Assembly (NCBI GenBank): GCA_013141505.1
Contig: JABFQX010000006.1
Span: 1 to 64,000, forward strand
Origin: Methyloglobulus sp.
Lineage (GTDB): Bacteria; Pseudomonadota; Gammaproteobacteria; Methylococcales; Methylomonadaceae
DNA: 64,000 bases
Direction of reading: 5' to 3'
The position numbers and the translations under genes are program-made. This document shows positions 1 to 9,274 of the stretch, piece after piece; the stretch's first letter is position 1; each line of letters opens with the position of its first letter. The notes below the pieces were generated by a model. That model did not search any database, was not told where the DNA came from, and saw only the letters and a list, made by a program, of their open reading frames with translations.

Positions 1-644
1 TACCATTACAACCAAAACATTCTCAAATGCGGATTTAAAAGCGTAGCCCGTATGAAGTGCAACGGAATACGGGGCATCGAAGCCATGAATGCCCGGATTC
101 CGCAAGCTCCATCCAGGCTACTCGCTACTCGCTGAAGACCGGTCGCGCAACGTCACCGTAAAAAAACACGTCCCACCCGCAACTCGATTCCTCCGATACA
201 ACACCATACCATTACAACCAAAACATTCTCAAATGCGGATTTAAAAGCGTAGCCCGTATGAAGTGCAACGGAATACGGGGCATCGAAGCCATGAATGCCC
301 GGATTCCGCAAGCTCCATCCAGGCTACTCGCTATACGCTCAACATCTACAATCGAACCCAGGCCATCATCTTAAGTCGAAAGTCACGACGGAATACGGGC
401 ATCGAAACCACGAATTCCCGGATTCCGCAAGTTCTATCCAGGCTACTCGCTGAAGACCGGTCACGCAACGTCACCGTAAAAAAATACGTCCCGCCCGCAA
501 CCCGATTCCTCCGATACAACACCATACCATTACAACCAAAACATTTGTAAATGCGGATTTAAAAGCGTATCAAAAGCGTAGGAATACGGGGCATCGGAGT
601 CACGAATCCCCGGATTCCGCAAGCTCCATCCAGGCTACTCGCTA
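1..644. repeat. Long tandem repeat array of hairpin-forming units
   Basis: The block starting TACCATTACAACC recurs at 1, 207 and 525, so the first period is 206 bp and the second 318 bp. The second unit is longer because it holds an extra partial copy. Within the array a subunit of about 60 bp occurs four times (near 65, 271, 390 and 589). Each subunit has GGAATACGGG on the left and CCCGGATTCC on the right, so it can fold into a hairpin. The array may continue to the left of the window. Its right edge supplies the stop codon of the small gene that follows. No convincing gene lies in it. It is probably a non-coding repetitive element; its family is not known to me. Confidence 0.85.
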
Positions 645-992
645 TGGGCAAGGCACACCGCCAAATCCACAGGGAGGCCACCTAAAGTAAGAGATTTGAG
701 TATTACAAGTTTTAGGTGGAGCGATTAGGTATTGGGCTTCAGGGGAGATACTTTTGTTTGGTGTAGAAATGGTTATTGTAAACGGGGGTGTTTGTTCCTC
801 ATTTTTGGTTTCACCTATGTTTCCTGTACATATTTTAAAATCATGAGCAGGAAATTCACCATTCGGATAAAACACTGTTACGTCACCTTCCATTGAAATA
901 GCAATAGTAATAAAAAGATTTTCACCTAAAATTTCTTTCGTTGCTTCTTTACTTAATTCTTTAAATTGTTCTCCAGCGCAATCATTGGACAT
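642..992 (-). CDS. Hypothetical small protein, partner of the FecR-TPR barrel gene
   Basis: I do not recognise this 116-residue protein. It has no signal peptide or membrane segment. It starts MSNDCAGEQ and has four further cysteines (residues in CTGN, KTCN, PPCG and PCP), three of them near the C-terminus. It lies 18 bp downstream of the large outer-membrane gene on the same strand, so the two are probably co-transcribed. The last codons run into the repeat array, and the TAG stop is formed by the repeat's CTCGCTA edge, so the native C-terminus may have been altered by the repeat. Function unknown. Confidence 0.6.
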   Translation of the reverse strand: MSNDCAGEQFKELSKEATKEILGENLFITIAISMEGDVTVFYPNGEFPAHDFKICTGNIGETKNEEQTPPFTITISTPNKSISPEAQYLIAPPKTCNTQISYFRWPPCGFGGVPCP

Positions 993-1010
993 AATGTTTT
1001 CTCCTGTTTA

Positions 1011-4000
1011 TTAAAAATTTAAGGTAATTCGAGCAAACAATAAACGCTCAGGTATGAAATCAGGAGGACGTTGTTCATTCCCCTGAAAAGTTCGATCCAC
1101 ATATTTAAAATGCGTATCAAATAGATTTTTTGCCTCTAAACTTAGCAAACCATATTGTTTTGGAAAACGGAATCCAACTGCTGCATCAACTAAATAAAAA
1201 TTACTTTTGAAGTTATCAACTGGTGATTGAGGCAAATTAAAAAACTGATTTATATAAGTTCCTTTTAAGGTTGCAAAAAAGCCCATTGTACTAAAAAAAC
1301 GAAATTCCAAGGGAATAGAAGTGGTTTCGGCAAATACTGGAGCGTCGTAATAATGACCTCTATAGTTTTCAAACTTAAAGCCAGTATTAATAGCTAGCTT
1401 AGGCAGAGGAATCCAATTTAAATAAAAACGATATAATTCTTCTGCTGATTTTTTTTCATAGTAAGGTATGTTTAATTCACGTTTATAAGCTTCAATACCG
1501 CTATAAAAGTTATTAAACTGTGCGTCCATTCCAATACCATATAACCAAGCTGAAGTTCCATTCCATTCATCGAAAAACTGATTAAAACCAGCAATTTGCG
1601 TCGGTTGCAGTAATTGATTGTCGACAATTGTGGATTTGACAGACTTGAATATAGCAGCCCTTAGAGAAAATGATTTATTAAACTGCCAAATTAAACCTAA
1701 TTTAGGATTGAGGGAGTTGAAATCAATTTTGACTTGATTGTTACCTCTTTGATAATCATTGTTGTCCCTATAATGATCGAATGAGAGTCCAGTTGTAAGA
1801 GTGAGATTTTTTAATTTAAAATTAGAGTACACATAAGCGAAATATTGTGTCGTGTTAAAAAGCTTCGGTGCGTCATTGTGATTATCTGTCCGATACAAAC
1901 CTAATCCTGAGATAGTATTCATGTATTCATTATGGAATAGATTCTGGACATCAATGTCGTAGCTTTTGGTATTCTGAGTAAGGTTTGGAATTGGAATTTG
2001 TTGCTCCGTACGATTAGCATGTACAAGTGAAAGCAGCCAATCAGAATTTTTTGATGGCGAGAATTTCATGCCATATCGATAAGTGTCTTGGTGCAATTTC
2101 CTACGGTAACCTTTTATGATCAAATCATCTCCTCCGTATAGTCCTAAATCTCCATGCTCTGTTTCCCGATGCCTGTATTCCGCCTGCACACTAAATTTCG
2201 GGGTAATCTCATACTGGGCAAACGCATTATAAATATTGTGTGTCAGGTCGTTATTTTTTCTAAAACCATCGGTGTGATAACGTAATTGGCCTAAACTAAA
2301 TGAGAACTTATTGAATATGCCAGACAATGCCGCTTCATCACCCAAAGTGCTATTGGAACCGGCGATACCCGTTGTCGTAAAACGGACGCCGTTACGTTCG
2401 AACATCCGGTTATATTCGTTGAACGCAGTGTCGTTAGGGCCGATACCGCGAATAATGTTTAAATCGGTATAAGCAAGACTGGGTTGGATCGGGTTGTAGT
2501 TTAGCGGTTGTAAAAGCTGCGATTGTAAATGTTCGCTCGCACGGGCGATTTCATGCCGTGGTTTGGTTGCATAACTGTCGGATAGCAGCCGATGTGCCGA
2601 GTAATTACTCGGATCGATTGCCAAGGATTTCATGGCTTGCCGGTTAGCAGGATCATCAAAACCGAGGTTGTTAAAAATGCGACCTAAACCCACTTGCCGC
2701 GCCGCTGTATCTTTATCCAACTGGAACTTCGAACGATACACCCCCCGGTTATCATTCAACTCAATCGCCTTCTGCATGTCGTGCAGGGCTTCTACTGGGC
2801 GGTTGGTGGTTTGTTTGTTGATGGCGTCGTAAAAGTAGGGCGTGGGGTCTTTGGGGTCGCGGTCTTTGGCTAGGCCGAACTGGGTGTCAGCCATGTCGGG
2901 GCGGCGTTCTTCGTAATAGGCTTTGCCCAGATAGCTTCTGACGATGGAATTGTTGGGGTCGAGGATGGCGGCGGTTTCCAGGTCTTGGCGGCCTTCTTTT
3001 AGGTCGCCGTTGCGTATTTTAGCTAGCCCCAGCCCTAATCGTGCCAAGGGCGAGGTGGAATCGAGCTGGATTGCTTTGGTGAAGCTGGCCAGGGCTTCGT
3101 CGGTGTCCATCCGTAGCAAATGGGCAAAGCCCATGACGGTTTGGGTGCGTTCCAGGTTGGCATCCAGATCCAAGGCTTTTTGGGCGGCGTGTTTGCTTTC
3201 AGTGGTCGAGCCTTGGGACAGTTCGAGTTCTGCTTTGCGTGCCCACACCATCGCATCGTGCGGGGCGAGTTTGGCGGCTTGGTCGGCGGCGGCTTGGGCT
3301 TTGTCCAGGTTGAAGCGGCCTTGTTCGGCATAACTGAGGGCGGAATAGGCACTGGCAGATTGCGGGTTGGCAGTGACGGCTTTATTCGCCAAAGCGTATG
3401 CTTCATCTTTGCGGTTTTGGGTAAGCGCCCGTACTGATTGCAAAGCCAGGGCTTCGGCATCGTTGGGGTTCTTCGCCAAAATCGACTCAATATCTTGCAA
3501 GGCCAGTTGATCTTGTCCTGCGCTAAGGCGCATGGCACCACGGACTTTGTAAAAATACGGCGTTTGTTGCCCAGCCGATAAGCTATCCAACTGGCTTAAG
3601 GCAACATCAACATGGCCTTGGCGGTAATCCTGGATGGCTGTGCGTAGGCCGCTGTCGATAACCGTGCCGGCATCGGGGTAGGCCAATACCGGCGGATAGT
3701 ACAGTGCCCAATTGACGGCATCTTGTGGTTTGATGTCAATTTTTGCCTGTGGGGCTTGGCCTTTGAGGGTTTGTGCGCCCTGCCCGGGTTTTAAATAGAC
3801 GCTGCCTTTGGCGTTGTAAAACTTAACGCCGCCTTCGTAAACCCAGAGTGAGGCTTTGTTGTCATCGACACTGATGGCAAACTCGGTGCCTTCGGGGCCG
3901 GCATTGACGATGGGGGTATTAATGGTCAGGCGTTTGGGGGTGCGGCTGATGACGGCAACAAAACCTTTAAATAATTCCAGCATGGTATTTTCGCCCGGAA

Positions 4001-4292
4001 CAATCTTATTCAAGGCGAGGACCGAACCCTCGCCGAGGTGGTTAATAATCCCATCAGGCAATAAGACAGTCGCCCGGCTAAACGGCCCAACCCTAATTTG
4101 ACCACCTTCACACAACCTGTCATTCAGTTTTGCTTGCTGCCATTCGCCTTTGCTTGCTGGATCGTAGAACAGCTTGCCCTGCAATGAAACCACTTGTGCG
4201 TAAACCTGTGCACATTTTTTATCAGCATCACCCTGCCCTGACCAAGCGAGTGGCGAAAATAAAATAAGCAATGGTAGCAGCAGATAAAGCAT
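1011..4292 (-). CDS. FecR domain / TPR / outer-membrane beta-barrel fusion protein
   Basis: The 1093-residue protein has an N-terminal signal peptide (about residues 1-18, ending AWSG). A FecR-like domain follows (about 30-160, with the GGQIRVGPFSRATVLLPDG region). Then come many TPR repeats (about 210-560, for example ANPQSASAYSALSYAEQG). The C-terminal half (about 600-1093) has alternating aromatic strands, like a TonB-dependent receptor barrel, and ends in ITLNF, the usual C-terminal Phe of outer-membrane proteins. No plug domain or TonB box is evident. It probably sits in the outer membrane with FecR and TPR domains in the periplasm. FecR domains normally belong to inner-membrane sigma regulators, so this fusion is unusual. 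Substrate unknown. Confidence 0.85.
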   Translation of the reverse strand: MLYLLLPLLILFSPLAWSGQGDADKKCAQVYAQVVSLQGKLFYDPASKGEWQQAKLNDRLCEGGQIRVGPFSRATVLLPDGIINHLGEGSVLALNKIVPGENTMLELFKGFVAVISRTPKRLTINTPIVNAGPEGTEFAISVDDNKASLWVYEGGVKFYNAKGSVYLKPGQGAQTLKGQAPQAKIDIKPQDAVNWALYYPPVLAYPDAGTVIDSGLRTAIQDYRQGHVDVALSQLDSLSAGQQTPYFYKVRGAMRLSAGQDQLALQDIESILAKNPNDAEALALQSVRALTQNRKDEAYALANKAVTANPQSASAYSALSYAEQGRFNLDKAQAAADQAAKLAPHDAMVWARKAELELSQGSTTESKHAAQKALDLDANLERTQTVMGFAHLLRMDTDEALASFTKAIQLDSTSPLARLGLGLAKIRNGDLKEGRQDLETAAILDPNNSIVRSYLGKAYYEERRPDMADTQFGLAKDRDPKDPTPYFYDAINKQTTNRPVEALHDMQKAIELNDNRGVYRSKFQLDKDTAARQVGLGRIFNNLGFDDPANRQAMKSLAIDPSNYSAHRLLSDSYATKPRHEIARASEHLQSQLLQPLNYNPIQPSLAYTDLNIIRGIGPNDTAFNEYNRMFERNGVRFTTTGIAGSNSTLGDEAALSGIFNKFSFSLGQLRYHTDGFRKNNDLTHNIYNAFAQYEITPKFSVQAEYRHRETEHGDLGLYGGDDLIIKGYRRKLHQDTYRYGMKFSPSKNSDWLLSLVHANRTEQQIPIPNLTQNTKSYDIDVQNLFHNEYMNTISGLGLYRTDNHNDAPKLFNTTQYFAYVYSNFKLKNLTLTTGLSFDHYRDNNDYQRGNNQVKIDFNSLNPKLGLIWQFNKSFSLRAAIFKSVKSTIVDNQLLQPTQIAGFNQFFDEWNGTSAWLYGIGMDAQFNNFYSGIEAYKRELNIPYYEKKSAEELYRFYLNWIPLPKLAINTGFKFENYRGHYYDAPVFAETTSIPLEFRFFSTMGFFATLKGTYINQFFNLPQSPVDNFKSNFYLVDAAVGFRFPKQYGLLSLEAKNLFDTHFKYVDRTFQGNEQRPPDFIPERLLFARITLNF

Positions 4293-4520
4293 GTTTTCTC
4301 CACATGGAGGATTCCAGTTCTTATAGCGGTGATACTAAACCTTATCTGCTTGTTATATCAAGGTAATATTTCACAGAATTTTTATGTTTTTTGTGCTAGC
4401 CAGGATAAAAACTGGAGAATTGTCTATTATCTTGGTGGCTATGTTGGCTAAAAAATCAGCCATTTCAGTTAAATCCTAGTGCTATCCACAGCCTGAAAGA
4501 ACTTTTTTTTCACCAATCCT

Positions 4521-4534
4521 TTGATCTATATCAA
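4521..4534 (+). promoter_or_regulatory. FNR/CRP-family operator
   Basis: TTGATCTATATCAA is a perfect match to the FNR consensus TTGAT-N4-ATCAA. It lies about 120 bp upstream of a 40-residue lipoprotein gene. A -10-like GACAAT at 4557-4562 would place the site near -41.5, the usual spacing for activation; another -10-like TATAAG lies at 4595-4600. An FNR-type regulator is encoded nearby on the other strand, which suggests oxygen-dependent control of the lipoprotein. Confidence 0.75.
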
Positions 4535-4649
4535 CAACTGGGCTGACAATTTGCCTGACAATGGCTACGCCCTATGGGGATGGCAGATGTCCTGTATAAG
4601 TGATTTCTGATACGAAAACTTTACTTCACACAAAAAAACGAGAAACACT

Positions 4650-4772
4650 ATGAAAATTATGACTAAATTATTAATGCTTATTATCGCCGTTGCATCACTT
4701 ACAGCGTGCATCGATCAGGACGCAGGCAAAATGCAAGGCAACAAAGCGTCAGATGCAGTAACCAAAAATTAA
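4650..4772 (+). CDS. Small lipoprotein of 40 residues
   Basis: This short reading frame encodes MKIMTKLLMLIIAVASLTAC followed by about 20 polar residues. It has a basic N-terminus, a hydrophobic stretch and a lipobox (LTAC) with the acylated cysteine at residue 20, so it should be a membrane-anchored lipoprotein. Its size and layout recall entericidin-type peptides, but I see no specific match. The gene follows a perfect FNR box and two candidate -10 elements, so low oxygen probably controls its expression. It converges on the fnr-type gene. Confidence 0.65.
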   Translation: MKIMTKLLMLIIAVASLTACIDQDAGKMQGNKASDAVTKN

Positions 4773-4805
4773 TTTATCGGGTCTTTTTTCAAGAAACTAT
4801 CAAGT

Positions 4806-4828
4806 CGCTGGCGTTTGGCTTGCCAGCG
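4806..4828. other. Perfect inverted repeat between convergent genes
   Basis: CGCTGGC and GCCAGCG are separated by 9 nt in the short gap between the lipoprotein gene and the convergent fnr-type gene. No T-run follows directly, so it is a weak candidate for a terminator or mRNA 3'-end stabiliser. Confidence 0.4.
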
Positions 4829-4913
4829 TTATCGACAGCGCCGTTGGTTTGGTGGCTTGGTGGGTTCTTGATTACCGAAGTGGTTTCAATGCGCGTCGGT
4901 GAAGGAACTTAAT

Positions 4914-5648
4914 TTATTTAACGCCATAACTCTGGTTTGATAGGCAGGGTTCGACAATGGCTTTGAGCAAATCCAGTTTATTGATATGAACGCCGCGCTG
5001 TTTAACGGTGATGATGCCGTTCTTGGTTAAATCTGTGAGTTGCCTGCTGACCGTTTCTATCGTCAAGCCCAGAAAATTGGCAATATCGCGGCGGCGCATC
5101 GTTAAATTAAATTCTGTACCAGAAAAGCCGAGCGCATGGTAACGCTTGGACAGCATCAGTAAAAAGGAGGCCATTTTTTCCTGCGCTGATCGGTGTCCAA
5201 GGACGATTTTGTCATGATCCGAAGCGATTTCCTTGCCAACGATACGCATCAGTTGCGCTTGTAAGCCAGGAATTTTAACGGCAAGTTCATTTAATCTGGA
5301 AAGGGGCAATTCGCAAACGGTTGAGGTCTCCAAAGCGACAACGTAGCACGAGAAAAAGCCATTGTGCAGGGAATCCAACCCCATTAACTCACCCGGCAAA
5401 TAAAAACCTATCGTTTGTTCGGAACCGTCAGCGTCACAGATAAATGTGCGAAATGAACCCGATTTAACGGCAAAAAGACTTTGGCTCTGTTCACCCTGCT
5501 TGTAAAGGTACTCATCCAACCCAATTGGACGTTTGCTTTTAACGATGATCGTGAGCTGTGAAATCTCCTCTCTTTTTAGTCCGTAGGGGAGACACAAATC
5601 AGCGAGCCGGCAATCCAGGCAAGAAATTTTGTGAACATGCGGTTCCAT
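4914..5648 (-). CDS. fnr: FNR/ANR-type oxygen-responsive transcription regulator
   Basis: The 244-residue protein has the FNR layout: an N-terminal cysteine cluster C10-x2-C13-x5-C19, a cyclic-nucleotide-binding-like beta-roll, and a C-terminal Crp-type helix-turn-helix. The recognition helix reads LTIETVSRQLTDL, with the E-xx-SR pattern that reads TTGAT half-sites. A fourth cysteine (FFSCYVV, about residue 101) completes the set for a [4Fe-4S] cluster. It is therefore probably oxygen-sensing. It would switch genes on or off when oxygen falls, which matters for nitrogen fixation and microaerobic life. The gene is single and faces a lipoprotein gene that has a perfect FNR box. Confidence 0.9.
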   Translation of the reverse strand: MEPHVHKISCLDCRLADLCLPYGLKREEISQLTIIVKSKRPIGLDEYLYKQGEQSQSLFAVKSGSFRTFICDADGSEQTIGFYLPGELMGLDSLHNGFFSCYVVALETSTVCELPLSRLNELAVKIPGLQAQLMRIVGKEIASDHDKIVLGHRSAQEKMASFLLMLSKRYHALGFSGTEFNLTMRRRDIANFLGLTIETVSRQLTDLTKNGIITVKQRGVHINKLDLLKAIVEPCLSNQSYGVK

Positions 5649-5855
5649 AGTGTCGATCCCAATAATGTCGATCCATTTTAAGTCCGATTATTCTACGCTG
5701 TTTTTCCAAGACAAATCGAATTGCGAATCAGTTTAAAACTGTCTCACAAGCGTTACAAATTGTTAATTCCTATATTTTTTAACGCATTAGCCTGAACTTT
5801 TTAGTATTTGTAAACCTCATACGAAGCATCTATATAATCATTTATTGGTAATATC

Positions 5856-6374
5856 ATGAGACCCGATGATGCGTCACAACATATTACCAACCGATTTGCC
5901 GATACCTCACCGCTGCCTGACAAAGCAGATAAATCTATAAACAAACGTAATGCCGACTCCAGCAAAGGACGCAATGTGAGCTTTGCCAAACACATCGGCA
6001 ATGTCGCAAAACAACGCTGGATTTCAGATGCCGCTTACTACAAGGCGGCAGCACGAGGCTTCAGCCCCGGAAATGAACTCAATGATTGGTTGGCGGCGGA
6101 GCAGGACTTTATCGAAATGCAGGTGAATCGGTATTTAGCCATTGCCAAAGAAGACGGCTTGTCAATAGCGGGCTTACGACAACTGGCGAAAGCACTGGGC
6201 GCGGAAAAACCGGAACGACTTGATTCGGAAGCCGAGTTGATTCGATTAATTCAAATAGCCAGTCATCAATTCCCGTGTTTTAGAACCCAGTTTGGAGAGT
6301 TATGCGACCATCATACCGACTGCCAATGGCAAACGGAATGCCAAAAACTGATCGCCGAATGGCAACAAGGATAA
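5856..6374 (+). CDS. DUF2934 domain-containing protein
   Basis: The protein has 172 residues and no signal peptide. The segment WISDAAYYKAAARGFSPG, followed by NDWLAAEQDF (about residues 53-80), matches the DUF2934 pattern, a short domain of unknown role common in proteobacteria. The C-terminal third has four cysteines (FPCF, ELCD, TDCQ and TECQ). The first 45 residues are polar and probably disordered. It appears monocistronic. Function unknown. Confidence 0.65.
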   Translation: MRPDDASQHITNRFADTSPLPDKADKSINKRNADSSKGRNVSFAKHIGNVAKQRWISDAAYYKAAARGFSPGNELNDWLAAEQDFIEMQVNRYLAIAKEDGLSIAGLRQLAKALGAEKPERLDSEAELIRLIQIASHQFPCFRTQFGELCDHHTDCQWQTECQKLIAEWQQG

Positions 6375-6421
6375 CGACAATCAGTAAAGGCCTAGGATAC
6401 AGAAAAGTACAGCAATATCGT

Positions 6422-7546
6422 TTATTCAAAATCGAATCGCGGCGGTAACCAGCCGTTGGCGACACAATCGCGAAAACACCAGGCCGGTGTGGTTTCGGTC
6501 TTGTAACTCCAAAAAAACCAGCCCAGGTATTTTTCGTAGGTTGCCAACTGTGCCGATGCGTAGGCGCGATACGCTACATCCATCTGGAATTTATCCATCT
6601 GTTCCAAGGCATGATTAAATGGCCCTTCCGCCCACAGCGAAACCACCCGCAAATCCAGGCCCAAACTCCATTCGCCGACATACGTCCACTGGTTCATGTC
6701 CTGGATGATGGCATCGGCTTCCTGTTTCCAGTCCACCACAGTTTTTTTGACATGCTGAAATATATCCGAATCAATATCGGAGCGCTCAAAACATTGGTAA
6801 CGGTGAATGTCAAACACGACGTTGTCATAGTCCGGCTCTTTTAAAAAGCCCATATATTCGGTATAGGATCGAAAGCCGTCATGGAAAACAACCGCCGTAT
6901 CTTGAGGATTGCAGTATTTACGGATCCGATGATAACCGTCGGTGTTATATTTTTTCAGCAGATTGGTATCGACATCCCAACGCGGTTCATTTAGGACTTC
7001 AATCGCGTGCAATGCGGAACGGCCGTGATAACGCTCAGCCAAACGTTCCAATACCGATAACGAGTAGTCAAGATAACTTTCATCGGTATGCCATTCGCAA
7101 ACATCTTTAATGCCGCCGTTGTCAAAACCGTTCTGGCAACCTGGCGCGGCATGCAAATCCAAGACAATCAACAAACCGTGTTTTTCTGCCCAAGCGAATG
7201 CTTGATCGAGAATATCAATGCCGCCTTCAACAAAAGGACTGGGGTTGTCGCCATACGTCCTGTGATACGGGTAACCTGCCCCAAATATCCAATGCCCCAC
7301 TGGGATACGTACCGCATTGATGCCTATGCCGGCAAGCCAAGCGAAATCATTCTGAGTGATAAAGGTTCGCCAGTGCTGTTTTAACCGAGTTTCAGCTAAC
7401 GCGCCCAATTCAGCACAATAGGTTGTTTCGTCGGTCGCGTTCAGGCCTTCAAATAGACTGGGGGTCATCCATTTTTCCAGCACCAACCAGCCACCCAGAT
7501 TAACGCCGCGCAATTTTTTGCCTTTATTTACGGTTAATGTGTTCAT
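6422..7546 (-). CDS. Glycoside hydrolase family 5 (exo-beta-1,3-glucanase-like)
   Basis: The 374-residue protein begins with LRGVNLGGWLVLEKWMTPSLF, typical of GH5 enzymes of the exo-1,3-glucanase group. The fold is a TIM barrel. VLNEPRWD carries the acid/base Glu after strand 4, and YVGEWSL carries the nucleophile Glu near residue 292. LDLHAAPGCQNG is the conserved His-containing loop. No signal peptide is seen, so the enzyme appears cytoplasmic, which is unusual for a glucanase. It lies 33 bp downstream of an ABC-like membrane gene on the same strand and is probably in one operon with it. Confidence 0.85.
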   Translation of the reverse strand: MNTLTVNKGKKLRGVNLGGWLVLEKWMTPSLFEGLNATDETTYCAELGALAETRLKQHWRTFITQNDFAWLAGIGINAVRIPVGHWIFGAGYPYHRTYGDNPSPFVEGGIDILDQAFAWAEKHGLLIVLDLHAAPGCQNGFDNGGIKDVCEWHTDESYLDYSLSVLERLAERYHGRSALHAIEVLNEPRWDVDTNLLKKYNTDGYHRIRKYCNPQDTAVVFHDGFRSYTEYMGFLKEPDYDNVVFDIHRYQCFERSDIDSDIFQHVKKTVVDWKQEADAIIQDMNQWTYVGEWSLGLDLRVVSLWAEGPFNHALEQMDKFQMDVAYRAYASAQLATYEKYLGWFFWSYKTETTPAWCFRDCVANGWLPPRFDFE

Positions 7547-7579
7547 GATCTATCTCCTGATAAATGTTTATTGATGACG

Positions 7580-9274
7580 TTAAACTTTCAGCTTGCGTTG
7601 GTAAAACGCTTCCGCCGTTGCCTGGCGGGTAATGCCTATAATGGCCGTGTCAGGTAATTCTTTAGCCAGTAGCTCCAGTATCTGTAACTCCGCGTCCGCC
7701 CGCAAAGCATTGAAGGCTTCCTCAATAAATAGCCATTTGGGCTTATGCAGCACTACCCGAATACAGCCCAGAATCTGTTGGTGGCCTAAGGGTAAATGTT
7801 GATCCCAGTCATCAACCCTATCCAAATCATGAACCAGATCTTCAAGTTTCGCTAACTTTAGCAATTGTTTAATCAATTCCCGGTCGAAGGGTTCATGCTT
7901 CTTGGGATAACAAATGGCATCGTACAATGTCCCATCAGGCAAGTAGGGCTTCGGCGGCATAAAAAACATGTCTTCACCTTCAGGCACCAGGATTCGCCCT
8001 GTCCCCCAAGGCCATAAGTCGGCAATCGCATGAAACAACTTTATCGCCGTGCTGATCCTGCCGATAATCTGGACTTTTTCCCCTGCCCTGATTTCTTCAT
8101 TGATATTGGCAGACAGTACCTGCCCTTCCATCCCGGTAATACTGACATTTTCGATTTTTAAAACAGATTTTTGACCCTTTACCACACATAACTGATGAGG
8201 TTTTCGGCATGAAATATCGTTTTCCAAATCATCCAGTGCTTTAACCAAACTCAAGACCCGTTCAACAGATGCCCGCCAACTGGCGAGTCCAGCCAAGTTA
8301 TTGACCGGCCAAGACAGTGCCGCAACCATTTGCTGAAAGGCTTGCACCGATTGCATTAAAGTACCCAGCGTAATGGTTCCGACGATGTAACGGGGAGCCG
8401 CCACTAAAATCGGCAAACCCATTGATGTGACTGAATAACCCGACGTAAAAACTACAATTTGCTTCCACGCCGCCGTTTGCAACGCATACGTGTTAATAAT
8501 GTCACCAAATGAATATTTAAATTGCTTTTGTTCATCATTTTCACCATGAATGATAGCGATTGCCTGCGCGTGTTCTTGGGCTTTTATCAAGCCTGATCGG
8601 TAGTTGGCTTCTTTGCTTTGTCGCGCATTGGTTGCCGCCGTTAAGGGCTTACCCATCCACCAGCCTAAAATTGATGCACATACCGCATAAACAATGGCTA
8701 TCCACACCATATAACCGGCCATAGTAAAGGGAAACAGCCCTAGATTGATGTTGATAGTGCCTGATAAAGTCCACAGTATTTCCGTAAAACTACCCAGTAA
8801 CAACACGCTGTAAAACAGGGAATGGCCTAATTCAATGGCATCTTCTGTTGCTATGCGAATATCCTCAGCAATCCGCCCATCGGGATTGTCATGGTTATCC
8901 TTGGACATGAAGGTAATCTGATAATACCGACCTTTGTACATCCACTTGGAAACCACTTTATCGGTAAGCCACACTCGCCAGCCAATCAGCAACTTTCTTT
9001 TAACAATCAAATGCGTGGTAGTCACAGTGATACTGCCAATAAAAATAACCGCCAGCATACCCATCTGGGCAACTATGCCTGACATTGAGTGTTCTTCAAT
9101 GGCATCAAACAGATCGGCATTCCATTGCGTCGTGACGACAGCCATGACAATTTGCAGAACCGTCAGCCCGATTAAAAACACCGTGTTCAAGCGAATCGCA
9201 ACCTGATTCTCAGAGTTCCAAAAAGGCCCTGCCAATTTTATAAACTGTATAAAAAAGCCTTCTTTGATCAGCAT
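7580..9274 (-). CDS. SbmA/YddA-like ABC membrane protein with a degenerate ATPase domain
   Basis: The 564-residue protein has the SbmA/BacA-like transmembrane domain (about residues 1-330, about six helices) fused to an ABC domain (about 370-564), as in E. coli YddA. The ATPase motifs are decayed. The Walker A position reads GRISTAIKLF, without the GK[ST] core. The Q-loop reads FMPPKPYLP, without Gln. Walker B reads WLFIEEA, with Asp changed to Glu. The H-loop reads GITRQ, without His. The signature LPLGHQQ is partly kept. It probably cannot hydrolyse ATP and may act by another energy source, as SbmA does, or as a regulator. It is upstream of the GH5 gene. Confidence 0.85.
   Translation of the reverse strand: MLIKEGFFIQFIKLAGPFWNSENQVAIRLNTVFLIGLTVLQIVMAVVTTQWNADLFDAIEEHSMSGIVAQMGMLAVIFIGSITVTTTHLIVKRKLLIGWRVWLTDKVVSKWMYKGRYYQITFMSKDNHDNPDGRIAEDIRIATEDAIELGHSLFYSVLLLGSFTEILWTLSGTININLGLFPFTMAGYMVWIAIVYAVCASILGWWMGKPLTAATNARQSKEANYRSGLIKAQEHAQAIAIIHGENDEQKQFKYSFGDIINTYALQTAAWKQIVVFTSGYSVTSMGLPILVAAPRYIVGTITLGTLMQSVQAFQQMVAALSWPVNNLAGLASWRASVERVLSLVKALDDLENDISCRKPHQLCVVKGQKSVLKIENVSITGMEGQVLSANINEEIRAGEKVQIIGRISTAIKLFHAIADLWPWGTGRILVPEGEDMFFMPPKPYLPDGTLYDAICYPKKHEPFDRELIKQLLKLAKLEDLVHDLDRVDDWDQHLPLGHQQILGCIRVVLHKPKWLFIEEAFNALRADAELQILELLAKELPDTAIIGITRQATAEAFYQRKLKV

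Noticed and set aside
263-550. 95-codon open frame in the repeat array
   Set aside because: It lies wholly inside repeat units, repeats its own residues, and has no ribosome site.
1-644. CRISPR array suggested by repeats at the left edge
   Set aside because: Units are 206-318 bp with internal hairpins and no short regular spacers; no cas genes are near.
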